DNA of 11,487 bases, taken from contig CAZSEZ010000127.1 in NCBI GenBank assembly GCA_964606015.1, positions 1-11,487 of the forward strand, written 5' to 3'. The notes beneath the pieces were generated by a model. That model did not search any database. It was not told the origin of the DNA and saw only the letters and a list, made by a program, of their open reading frames with translations. The translations under genes were made by a program, and so were the position numbers. Shown piece by piece: positions 1 through 6,935 of the stretch (position 1 is its first letter; every line of letters starts with the position of its first letter). The DNA comes from Hyella sp964606015 (GTDB lineage: Bacteria; Cyanobacteriota; Cyanobacteriia; Cyanobacteriales; Xenococcaceae).

Positions 1-1
1 A

Positions 2-436
2 CTAAATAATAGTCTCTAATTTCTTACCTGTATTTTTCAACATTATTTTAATATAATTAATCCCGCAAAGAGCTAGTCTACCCTCACTTTCTACCAACAA
101 AATATGATAATCATTATCATTTAAAGCCTTTTCTAAAAGTTTACGGGAATCATCTGTTCCACTCGCTACTTCTTGATAGACCTGATGAACTAAATAACCC
201 TTGGCTTCTGCGTATTTAGTGAGTCTTTGTGCTTGTAAAATTAATTTATTTTGATCCTCACCAAAGTCAACTCTGGCATATATACAGACAACGTTTCCAG
301 CTCTAATAGGCTTATCAGCTGAGATCATAATAGTTCCCGAAGGAAGCTGGTAACCGTTTAATTGGCCTGCTTTCCACCAACGATAAGCTGTCTTATAACT
401 AATTCCTACCTGTCTTGCATAGTGGGAGAGTTTCAT
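2..436 (-). pseudogene. tnpA: Degenerate IS607-family serine transposase (TnpA), truncated
   Basis: IS607 TnpA proteins join a MerR-like DNA-binding head to a serine-recombinase domain and move the element through a circular intermediate. The 144-residue product keeps this order: a helix-turn-helix at about residues 1-35 (YARQVGISYKTAYRWWKAGQ) and a resolvase-like domain starting at YARV, with the EVASG motif near residues 89-93. Two features indicate decay. The residue after YARV, where the family carries the nucleophilic serine (YARVS), is aspartate. The later stretch that normally reads roughly KDRLTRFG is EGRLALCG, losing the Asp and one catalytic Arg. The protein also stops at a TAG (positions 2-4) right after KKLETII, while intact relatives are usually about 190 residues or more. 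The ATG at 434-436 is the natural start. A tnpB partner, if present, would lie beyond the left edge. The family is confident; loss of activity is inferred from the sequence. Confidence 0.85.
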
Positions 437-460
437 GGTTTATGACCAAGAATAAATAAG

Positions 461-497
461 TATATTTGGGTATATTTGGGTATATTTGGGTATATTT
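461..497. repeat. 10-bp tandem repeat (TATATTTGGG), 3.7 copies, at probable IS607 left end
   Basis: Three perfect copies of TATATTTGGG (461-470, 471-480, 481-490) are followed by a partial copy, TATATTT (491-497). They begin 24 bp upstream of the transposase start. A 10-bp period puts each copy on the same face of the helix. From memory, IS607-family ends carry short repeated motifs bound by several TnpA dimers, so this could be the end-recognition region. It could equally be a simple-sequence expansion. The repeat is seen directly; the role is inferred. Confidence 0.7.
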
Positions 498-606
498 TTC
501 TCCTCAATAATTAGCAAAAAAAAAGTCCTCGATCGAGAAAGATATTTTTTAGGAAGACGTTGCAAACATCATAAAAGTAAAGTATCTGTTTAATTCTATT
601 TCTTTT

Positions 607-620
607 GTATTTTTTACTAC
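607..620 (+). promoter_or_regulatory. NtcA-binding box (GTA-N8-TAC) of the urtA promoter
   Basis: The sequence GTATTTTTTACTAC matches the NtcA consensus GTA-N8-TAC exactly. NtcA is the CRP-family global nitrogen regulator of cyanobacteria and activates genes under nitrogen limitation with 2-oxoglutarate. The box lies exactly 22 bp upstream of a TAN3T -10 element, the spacing of class II NtcA-activated promoters, where the box replaces a -35. The first gene downstream on this strand is urtA, and the urea transporter genes are known NtcA targets in Anabaena. No other perfect GTA-N8-TAC was seen between here and urtA. Confidence 0.85.
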
Positions 621-642
621 AAAGATGATAATGATTAACGTT

Positions 643-648
643 TAATCT
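643..648 (+). promoter_or_regulatory. -10 element of NtcA-dependent urtA promoter
   Basis: TAATCT fits the TAN3T -10 pattern and starts 22 bp after the end of the NtcA box. Transcription would be expected to start near position 655, leaving a leader of about 300 nt before the urtA ATG. A second start nearer the gene cannot be excluded. Confidence 0.7.
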
Positions 649-954
649 ACGTAAAAGTACTGAGTAAATTATCAAGTAATTTCAGATCAAGACAAACTAT
701 TATTCTAACTAGAAATATTTTTGCCCTAACTTAAGTAAAGTGCTGAATCCAATAGCTATAAACGGTCAAGGGTTCCCCATATAGGCGTAGCTCTAATGTC
801 ATTCTTTTATAGAGGTGATGACTCAGAGTGCTATTTACAGCAAGTAAAAAACTACTGTTTTTAGTATCTTGAAATGCTGAAGTTTCAGACAGTGCAACCA
901 TTATATTTCTAGGCATAGGAAGCAAACTACTCAAGAATTGAAATCGTAAGTCTA

Positions 955-2322
955 ATGAAGAAAAACAACAACATCCCCTTATCTAGTCTTAGCCGTCGCA
1001 AGTTTCTCAAGTACAGCTCACTCACTGTCGGAGCTGGCGTTCTAGCTGCTTGTTCAGGTGGAGCATCAAGTACTGGGGATGGAGATCTAGGGGAAAACCC
1101 AATTAAGGTTGGGGTTATGTACTCTACCACTGGCACAATCGCCATTGTTGAAAAGTCTCTACAAGATGCAACTTTTTTGGCTTTAGAGCAGATAAATACA
1201 GGAACTGGGCCCTGGGCAGGTAATGGCGAAGGTATCGAAGGGCGAAAGATTCAAAAAGTAGTAGTAAATCCTGACTCTAACTGGGACTTATACAATCAGA
1301 TGTCGAAGCGTTTGATCGACGAAGATAAAGTAAGTTGCGTTTTAGGTTGTTACACTTCTGCTAGTCGTAAGTCAGTTTTGCCTGTATTTGAGGAAAAAGA
1401 CTCGATTCTCTACTACCCCGTTTACTACGAAGGAAATGAATGTAGCTCCAACGTCTTTTATACAGGAGCTGCACCAAATCAACAGATTACAGATTCTATT
1501 CCTTACTGCTTTAACAATTTTGGGCCTAAAGGATTCTTTATTGGATCTGACTATATTTATCCCAAAGAAAGTAATCGTATCGCCAAAGCTGAGCTAGAAA
1601 AAATTGGCGGTAAAGTTGTCGGTGATGAATACGCAGCACTCGGAACAACTGAGTTTATTACAATCATCAATAAAATCAAGCAAGCTAAGCCTGATTTTGT
1701 CCTCAGTAACCTAGTTGGGGATAGTATCCCTGCGTTCTATCGCCAATTTAAAGATGCTGGTATTACTTCTGATCAGATCCCAATTATGGCTTATCCAACC
1801 ACAGAAGAAGAGATTCTGGCGATGGGTACAGAATATGCCGAGGGCCACTTTACTAGCTTTAACTATTTTCAGACTGTCGACACCCCTGAGAATCAAGCTT
1901 TCGTTGAACAGTTCAAAGCCAAATTCGGCAAAAACCGCGTTACTAATGGAGTAATGGAAGCAGCTTATTTGCAGACTTTCTTTATGGCGCAGGCTATGCG
2001 AGATGCAATCAAAGCAGGGGAAGAAATAAATACTAAAAGTATTCGCGAATATACCAGAGGTCAAAAGTTCCAAGCACCTCAAGGTCTGGTAAAAATGGAC
2101 GAGGATAATTACCATACTTATCTTTATTCCCGTATAGGTAAGTGGCGAGCAGATGGTCAAGCTGATATTGTCTTTGCAACTCCTGCTGCCGTTAAACCAA
2201 TCGCTTGGAGTCAGACCTTGTATCCTGGACGCGTTTGCTCCCGTCCAACACCAGATGATAGAAGCAATCCAATTAAAGAAACAGGTAAGGACTTACAAGT
2301 GAAGTACCTTGATAAGACCTAG
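955..2322 (+). CDS. urtA: UrtA, urea ABC transporter substrate-binding lipoprotein
   Basis: Periplasmic receptor that binds urea or short amides and delivers them to the UrtBC channel. The 455-residue protein starts with a twin-arginine signal (SRRKFLK, Arg14-Arg15), a hydrophobic run and a lipobox LAAC with Cys33, so it is probably exported by Tat and anchored as a lipoprotein. The mature part is a type I periplasmic binding fold: VGVMYSTTGTIA at about 52-63, the first-lobe YTSASRK at 133-139, and the UrtA/AmiC-like segment YPVYYEG at 154-160 leading into NVFYTGAAPNQQ at 166-177. These motifs separate UrtA from LivJ-type amino-acid receptors. It is the first gene of the urtABCDE order and lies downstream of an NtcA promoter. 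The ATG start is fixed by the signal peptide; only a weak GTAAG precedes it. Confidence 0.95.
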   Translation: MKKNNNIPLSSLSRRKFLKYSSLTVGAGVLAACSGGASSTGDGDLGENPIKVGVMYSTTGTIAIVEKSLQDATFLALEQINTGTGPWAGNGEGIEGRKIQKVVVNPDSNWDLYNQMSKRLIDEDKVSCVLGCYTSASRKSVLPVFEEKDSILYYPVYYEGNECSSNVFYTGAAPNQQITDSIPYCFNNFGPKGFFIGSDYIYPKESNRIAKAELEKIGGKVVGDEYAALGTTEFITIINKIKQAKPDFVLSNLVGDSIPAFYRQFKDAGITSDQIPIMAYPTTEEEILAMGTEYAEGHFTSFNYFQTVDTPENQAFVEQFKAKFGKNRVTNGVMEAAYLQTFFMAQAMRDAIKAGEEINTKSIREYTRGQKFQAPQGLVKMDEDNYHTYLYSRIGKWRADGQADIVFATPAAVKPIAWSQTLYPGRVCSRPTPDDRSNPIKETGKDLQVKYLDKT

Positions 2323-2396
2323 TTCTGTTGATGATGAAAAATTGACAACTAACAACAATTACTGTTCTTTTTGACTTCTAATTATCAATCCAGAAA

Positions 2397-3344
2397 ATGT
2401 ACAATCTATCTCCCATTTTTTATTTAGCTCAAGATGAAGTCAGCACTTTTAGTCTTGTGGCTTTGGGAAATCAATTAGTAAATGGTATCGGTATTGTTGG
2501 TATTTTATTGCTAACTGGCTTGGGCTTGGCGATTACTTTTGGCGTAATGCGCATTATTAATTTAGCTCATGGCGAATTCATTATGTTAGGAGCCTATGCC
2601 ACGTTTTTTATGCAATCTACCTTTGGGCTAGATTTATTACTGACAATTCCTTTTGCCTTCTTATTTACGGCTGCAGTTGGAGCTTTAGTCGAAATCGGGA
2701 TTATTCGACGCTTGTATGGTCGTCCTTTAGAAACATTACTAGCAACTTGGGGCTTAAGTATTGTTTTACAAGGTGTAATCAAATTAATTTTTACCGCCCA
2801 ACTCAAGTATGTTAAGTCACCACCTTATATATCTGGCAATTTGACTCTGTTAAAGGACGCTCAAGGTTCTCCTGCGATCGCGATATCTTACTATCGTCTG
2901 TTTATAGTTTTTGTTGCGCTCTCTTTACTACTTTTAACTGGCTATCTCCTTTACAAAACAGATTTGGGTCGTCAGGTTAGAGCCGTCACCCAAAATCGGG
3001 AAATGGCCAAATGTTTGGGAGTAAATACCAGCTTGGTAGATATGGTGACTTTTGCTTATGGTTGTGGTTTAGCAGGAATCGCTGGCTCGGTTATCTCTTC
3101 TTTGAAGAGTGTCTCTCCACCAATGGGTCAAGACTATCTAGTAGATGCCTGGATGACTGTAGTAACAGGAGGAGTCGATAAGCTAATTGGAGTTTTAGCT
3201 GGGGCTTTTCTCATTGGCGAATCCAGTTCAGGCATTGCTTACCTACTTAACGATCCTACGGCCAGAGTAATTGTTTTAGCTGCGGTCATTATTCTAATTC
3301 GCTATAAGCCTGAAGGTCTTTTTACCATTCAAAAACGCTCTTAA
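2397..3344 (+). CDS. urtB: UrtB, urea ABC transporter permease
   Basis: One of two inner-membrane permeases of the urea transporter, of the LivH-like branched-chain amino-acid permease family. The 315-residue protein is hydrophobic throughout, with repeated membrane segments (for example about 30-50, 82-100, 168-186 and 285-301). It has the family motif NLAHGEFIMLGAY at residues 55-67 and the loop REMAKCLGVNTSLVDM, the likely contact site for the ATPases. Near the C terminus, DAWMTVVTGGVDKLIGVLAGA is typical of UrtB. It begins 74 bp after urtA, and no terminator or strong promoter is evident in the gap, so it is probably cotranscribed. The ATG at 2397 is the first in frame. Confidence 0.94.
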   Translation: MYNLSPIFYLAQDEVSTFSLVALGNQLVNGIGIVGILLLTGLGLAITFGVMRIINLAHGEFIMLGAYATFFMQSTFGLDLLLTIPFAFLFTAAVGALVEIGIIRRLYGRPLETLLATWGLSIVLQGVIKLIFTAQLKYVKSPPYISGNLTLLKDAQGSPAIAISYYRLFIVFVALSLLLLTGYLLYKTDLGRQVRAVTQNREMAKCLGVNTSLVDMVTFAYGCGLAGIAGSVISSLKSVSPPMGQDYLVDAWMTVVTGGVDKLIGVLAGAFLIGESSSGIAYLLNDPTARVIVLAAVIILIRYKPEGLFTIQKRS

Positions 3345-3413
3345 TGGTATCGAAATAAGAGCGATCTCTCGATCTTTTACAACTGCTCACCTCCAATTAT
3401 TCAACTAACTAAA

Positions 3414-4511
3414 ATGGCTCAATCAACAGTTGGTATCGCTACAAGATCCAGAACTCCGACAAAAATTAGTATCTTTGCCATAATTGGCTTCCTGATAATG
3501 GCGATCTTGCCATTTATAGTCGGTACTTTTCAGGTATCATTGCTCTCAAAACTTTTGCTATATGGTACGTTAGCGATTTCCCTAGATTTAGTCTGGGGAT
3601 TTACAGGGATTCTCAGTTTTGCCCATGGAGTATTTTTCACCCTTGGTGGTTATGCCATGGCGTATTATCTAAAATTAAATCTGGCTGCCGAAGGTAATAC
3701 CTACGGTGTCGAGCTACCAGACTTTATGGTGTGGAATGGCTTAACTGAACTACCTTGGTTCATTGCCCCCTTAAAGTACTTTCCTTTTGCGGCTGCTGCA
3801 ATGGTCTTAGTTCCGGCAGGTTTTGCATACTTGATTGGCTGGTTTATTTTTCGCTCCAAAGTAAGTGGTGTCTACATTACTATCATTACTCTAGCCATAT
3901 CATCAGCCTTGACTACTTTTTTTATTAGTCAACAAGCTTACACTGGTGGTACCAACGGCATTACAGATGTTTCGCGCTTGAGTTTTTTTGGCGTAGAAAT
4001 GTCGCCCAACGCCTTGTATTGGATGATCTTGATTTTTACAGCTTTTGTTCTGGTAGCTAGCTATTTGCTGACAAAATCAAACTTTGGTTTGATTTTACGG
4101 TCAATCAAGGAAAATGAAAATCGCATTTCCTATCTTGGTTACGATGTAGCAAGTTTCAAAATTTTTATTTGGACCTTATCGGCAGGTATTGCAGGTATTG
4201 CAGGCGGCTTATTTGTTCCCTTAAATCGTTTTATTTCCCCAGTATATTTGGCTGTTGCTTTTGGTACTCAGGTAGTTATCTGGGTAGCTATTGGTGGAAG
4301 AGGAACCTTAATTGGCCCATTAATAGCAGCTATTTTGCTAGGACAAATTCAGAATTCAGCCGAAAGAGTTACTCAAGATTGGCAATTAGTTGTGGGTATT
4401 TTACTCCTAATTGTTGTTCTATTTATTCCAGATGGTTTAGTTGGCTCGGTTTCAAAGTTATTGTCTCGTAAATCTATGAAACGAAAAGGCAAACTAAAGG
4501 CTGTTAATTAA
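3414..4511 (+). CDS. urtC: UrtC, urea ABC transporter permease
   Basis: Second membrane permease of the urea transporter, of the LivM-like family, pairing with UrtB. The 365-residue protein has a short polar N terminus, then many hydrophobic segments. The family motif GFTGILSFAHGVFFTLGGY lies at residues 62-80, YTGGTNGI at 176-183, and the cytoplasmic coupling loop SIKENENRISYLGYD in the second half. The C-terminal tail (SRKSMKRKGKLK) is basic and probably cytoplasmic. It starts 69 bp after urtB and precedes urtD by 78 bp. Those gaps are long enough for minor internal signals, but I see none that is convincing. Identification rests on sequence plus operon position. Confidence 0.94.
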   Translation: MAQSTVGIATRSRTPTKISIFAIIGFLIMAILPFIVGTFQVSLLSKLLLYGTLAISLDLVWGFTGILSFAHGVFFTLGGYAMAYYLKLNLAAEGNTYGVELPDFMVWNGLTELPWFIAPLKYFPFAAAAMVLVPAGFAYLIGWFIFRSKVSGVYITIITLAISSALTTFFISQQAYTGGTNGITDVSRLSFFGVEMSPNALYWMILIFTAFVLVASYLLTKSNFGLILRSIKENENRISYLGYDVASFKIFIWTLSAGIAGIAGGLFVPLNRFISPVYLAVAFGTQVVIWVAIGGRGTLIGPLIAAILLGQIQNSAERVTQDWQLVVGILLLIVVLFIPDGLVGSVSKLLSRKSMKRKGKLKAVN

Positions 4512-4589
4512 TCTATTGTAGCTTTTCTATTTTATTTACTTTGACAATAAGTGAATCACAAACTATCCCCTATCGATTAGGTATTAGTC

Positions 4590-5348
4590 ATGGAACCCAT
4601 ATTATCTGTAAAAGATTTACAAGTAGAGTTTTCAGGATTTAAAGCTCTTAAAGGAGTAAACTTAGAAGTAGGAGATCGCGAAATTGTAACTATTATTGGA
4701 CCTAATGGGGCAGGAAAAAGTACCTTATTAGATGCCATTGTTTCTAAATCTCCAGTAGCATCAGGTAAAGTAATCTACCAAGATAAAGACATAACAGATA
4801 AAAGTCCTTACGAGATCTCTAGAATGGGAATTGGGCGGAAGTTTCAAAATCCCAATGTCTACAATGAACTGACGGTTTTTGAAAATATTCTGTTGGCATT
4901 AAATGGTTCTCATGGCATTTGGTCTTCCATTAGAGCAAAGTTAACTCAGAGTAAAAGAGCCAAAATCATTGATGTCCTTGAGCAAATTGGTCTATTAGAT
5001 TTTGCGGCTAGTATCGTTGGTTCATTATCTCATGGACAAAAACAATGGGTAGAAATTGGCATGGTAATTGCCCAAGATCCAACCTTGGTTCTTTTGGATG
5101 AACCTACTGCGGGTATGACTCCTGAAGAAACTTATGCCACAGGAGAAATTATTAAATCTCTTGCTAGAAATCATTCTGTTGTTGCAATTGAACATGATAT
5201 GGATTTTGTTAAGCAAATAGCCGAAAGAATTATTGTTCTCCATCAGGGTGAAAAACTGGCAGAAGGCTCTGTACAAGAAATTCAAAATAATTCTCAAGTA
5301 ATCGAAGTTTATTTAGGAAGAGAGAAAATCAATGATGCCGCTGCTTGA
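4590..5348 (+). CDS. urtD: UrtD, urea ABC transporter ATP-binding protein
   Basis: First of two cytoplasmic ATPases of the urea transporter (LivG-like). In 252 residues it shows Walker A GPNGAGKST (37-45), the Q-loop region GRKFQNPNVYNELTVFEN (82-99), an ABC signature LSHGQKQWVEIGM (146-158), Walker B LVLLDEP (166-172) and the switch His in VVAIEHDMDF. LSHGQ instead of LSGGQ is usual in UrtD and helps tell it from UrtE. The last 17 bp overlap the start of urtE, which suggests translational coupling and matched output of the two subunits. The ATG at 4590 gives the expected N terminus. Confidence 0.95.
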   Translation: MEPILSVKDLQVEFSGFKALKGVNLEVGDREIVTIIGPNGAGKSTLLDAIVSKSPVASGKVIYQDKDITDKSPYEISRMGIGRKFQNPNVYNELTVFENILLALNGSHGIWSSIRAKLTQSKRAKIIDVLEQIGLLDFAASIVGSLSHGQKQWVEIGMVIAQDPTLVLLDEPTAGMTPEETYATGEIIKSLARNHSVVAIEHDMDFVKQIAERIIVLHQGEKLAEGSVQEIQNNSQVIEVYLGREKINDAAA

Positions 5349-6044
5349 ACTGAATAATGTCACTGCCGGATACGGACAAACTCCTGTCTTATTTAATGTT
5401 GATATGTCGATCAATAAAGGAGATATGGTTTGTCTTTTAGGTCGTAATGGTGTGGGAAAAACAACCCTTTTACGCAGCATTATTGGCTTAAACAAATTAA
5501 GTAAAGGTAGTCTCACTTTTGATGAGAAAAATATTACTGATTTCCCCACCTATAAGCGATCGCGTTATGGGATTGCCTATATTCCTCAAGGACGTGAAAT
5601 TATTCCTTATTTATCAGTACTAGATAATCTCAAGCTAGGCTTTTCTGCTAGCGGAATGAAAAGCAGAAGGATTCCTTCTGAAATTTTTGATTTTTTCCCT
5701 ATGCTTAAGCAACATCTCTCTAGGCAAGGAGGTTTGTTAAGTGGCGGACAACAGCAACAGCTTGCGATCGCTAGAGGTTTGNNNNNNNNNNNNNNNNNNN
5801 NNNNNNAATGTTACTTGATGAGCCAACCGAAGGGATTCAGCCTTCTATTGTTCAAGAGATAGAAGATACCCTCAAAAGAATCAATCAAGAAAAAGGGATT
5901 ACGGTAATAGTGGTAGAACAAAAAATTGATTTTGCCAGACAACTTGCTCGCAAATTCTACATTATGGATAAAGGTTCAGTTGTAGCCAAAGGCAAGACCA
6001 CGCAGCTAACTGACGATCTCGTCCACCGGTATTTAACTGTCTAG
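5332..6044 (+). CDS. urtE: UrtE, urea ABC transporter ATP-binding protein (split by an N gap)
   Basis: Second ATPase of the urea transporter (LivF-like), forming the heterodimer with UrtD. The first 150 residues contain Walker A GRNGVGKTT (37-45), IPQGREIIPYLSVLDNL (84-100) and signature LSGGQQQQLAIARGL (136-150). After 25 unknown bases the reading continues one frame away with Walker B MLLDEPTEGIQPS and the switch segment VIVVEQKIDFARQLA, ending at 6044. Homologues have about six residues between ARGL and LLLDEP, which needs 18 nt; the window shows 26 nt. The frame break is therefore best explained by an arbitrary gap length, and the true protein is probably about 234 residues and intact. 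Two in-frame ATGs (5332, 5335) are possible starts, with AGGAAGAGAG upstream as ribosome-binding sequence. Confidence 0.9.
5782..5806. other. Assembly gap of 25 N inside urtE
   Basis: Twenty-five consecutive undetermined bases fall between the signature motif and Walker B of urtE. The flanks lie in different frames. Comparison with the family suggests the true missing stretch is about 17 nt, so the N count looks like a placeholder or a wrong estimate. Confidence 0.95.
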
Positions 6045-6086
6045 GCTCTTTTCGTTTTTTCAGTTAAACCATCATTATAGAGAGAC

Positions 6087-6094
6087 TAGACCAG
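6087..6094 (-). promoter_or_regulatory. Possible lone half-site of the TetR operator
   Basis: TAGACCAG here is the exact reverse complement of CTGGTCTA, the conserved half of the two operators at 6268 and 6947. The partner arm (ATTAGGT) does not match well. It lies about 180 bp upstream of the main operator. It could be an auxiliary contact or chance. Confidence 0.3.
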
Positions 6095-6257
6095 ATTAGG
6101 TTTAAAGGCTTTTGGCCATTATTCCCGTTGATTTACTCTCCAGTAGTCAATGTGATTTTACTGGCCTTAGCTTAATTTCGCGATTTTTTTATAGATTTAA
6201 ATCGTACAGCTATATAGTAATTAGTTTTTGTAATCGAATTATTAATTTAGTTGAGAT

Positions 6258-6286
6258 TTGACTTTTATAGATGACTGGTCTAATAT
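6258..6286 (+). promoter_or_regulatory. Sigma70-type promoter of the TetR/nemR gene
   Basis: TTGACT (6258-6263) and TAATAT (6281-6286) are separated by exactly 17 bp, close to the ideal vegetative promoter. The operator palindrome at 6268-6282 fills the spacer and touches the -10, so bound repressor should block polymerase. The expected transcription start, 6-7 nt past the -10, falls at or next to the ATG at 6293, so the mRNA may be leaderless. Confidence 0.65.
6268..6282. promoter_or_regulatory. TetR-family operator O1
   Basis: TAGATGACTGGTCTA has TAGA/TCTA arms and differs by one base from the operator core at 6947-6961. It sits between the -35 and -10 of the repressor gene, which implies negative autoregulation. 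From memory, NemR binds related TAGAC...GTCTA palindromes in E. coli. Confidence 0.75.
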
Positions 6287-6292
6287 CAATTC

Positions 6293-6877
6293 ATGGGAAA
6301 GACTGATAAACGAGCAAAACTTATCCAAGTAGGACAGCAAATCATTGTTAAACAAGGATTTAACGCAGCAGGACTGACTCAAATCTTGACTGCTGCAAAT
6401 GTACCAAAAGGTTCGTTTTACTATTACTTCTCTAGTAAGGATGAGTTTGGCTTAGCGATCATAAATAGCTTTGCTGACAAATACCAGCAAAAACTGCAGC
6501 GCATCCTCAAAGAGGCTGACACTCCTTACCTAAAACGGTTACGTAACTATTTTGAGACAGGTATTGCTGACATGAATTCATCTCAATGCAATAACGGTTG
6601 CCTAATGGGAAACTTAGCTCAAGAACTATCTGCCCAAAATGAGCTATTTCGCGATCGCTTATCTCAGATTTTTCTGGATTGGGAAACAATGTTTGCTGAG
6701 TGTTTACAATCTGCTCAACAAGCTAATGAGCTAGATACCAAACTAGATGCTCGCAATCTGGCTGAATTTATATTGGCTGGCTGGCAGGGAGCTATTTTAC
6801 AAGCCAAAGTCAGTAAGTCTGTAGAACCAATGGAAAATTTTGTAGCAGTTTTATTTGCCAGGATTTTAGCTAGTTGA
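6293..6877 (+). CDS. nemR: NemR-like TetR-family electrophile-sensing repressor
   Basis: DNA-binding repressor of 194 residues, normal length for TetR regulators. The N-terminal helix-turn-helix spans about 27-52 (LTQILTAANVPKGSFYYYFS, then SKDEF). The ligand domain holds CNNGCLMGNLAQELS (99-113) and GAILQAKVSKSVEPMEN (166-182). As I remember E. coli NemR, oxidation by hypochlorous acid and electrophiles acts on Cys106, paired with Lys175. Here Cys103 and Lys172 lie in matching contexts at the same 69-residue spacing. Cys99 and Cys137 are additional thiols. Two near-identical operators flank the gene, and an SDR and a NemA-like ene-reductase follow on the same strand, matching the nemR-nemA arrangement. 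Expected to repress itself and the reductases until modified. The exact inducer is not knowable from sequence. Confidence 0.85.
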   Translation: MGKTDKRAKLIQVGQQIIVKQGFNAAGLTQILTAANVPKGSFYYYFSSKDEFGLAIINSFADKYQQKLQRILKEADTPYLKRLRNYFETGIADMNSSQCNNGCLMGNLAQELSAQNELFRDRLSQIFLDWETMFAECLQSAQQANELDTKLDARNLAEFILAGWQGAILQAKVSKSVEPMENFVAVLFARILAS

Positions 6878-6935
6878 GAATAACTTAATTATTCCTCTGG
6901 GTGGACGAATTGGTTTCCATTAATCAATTATTGTA

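Larger units (their letters stand above)
498..954. other. Gene-free region upstream of urtA (promoter and long leader)
   Basis: No convincing coding sequence occurs here on either strand. It holds an A-run (516-524), a CTCGATCGAG palindrome (528-537), the NtcA box and -10 element described separately, and a stretch at about 655-954 that would form the urtA 5' leader. The leader contains only weak hairpins, for example AAAAAC-TACT-GTTTTT at 847-862 and CTGAA-GT-TTCAG at 877-888. I recognise no riboswitch or known RNA family in it. Its length is unusual for an operon of this kind, so an insertion between promoter and gene is possible. Confidence 0.6.

Noticed and set aside
528..537. CTCGATCGAG palindrome beside an A/T run as a terminator for something on the minus strand
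   Set aside because: As a hairpin it has only a 3-bp stem with a 4-nt loop, and no gene ends there.
731..934. Minus-strand open frame of 67 codons upstream of urtA
   Set aside because: No recognisable domain, no ribosome-binding sequence or promoter, and it lies inside the predicted urtA leader; probably non-coding.
1711..2160. Minus-strand open frame of 149 codons
   Set aside because: Antisense shadow of urtA with unlikely composition and no motif.
4541..4569. Internal promoter before urtD (perfect TTGACA at 4541-4546)
   Set aside because: The matching -10 position reads TATCCC, only three of six consensus bases; too weak to list as a promoter.
5808..6044. Separate small gene with only Walker B and later ABC motifs
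   Set aside because: It is the C-terminal third of urtE, separated only by the N gap.
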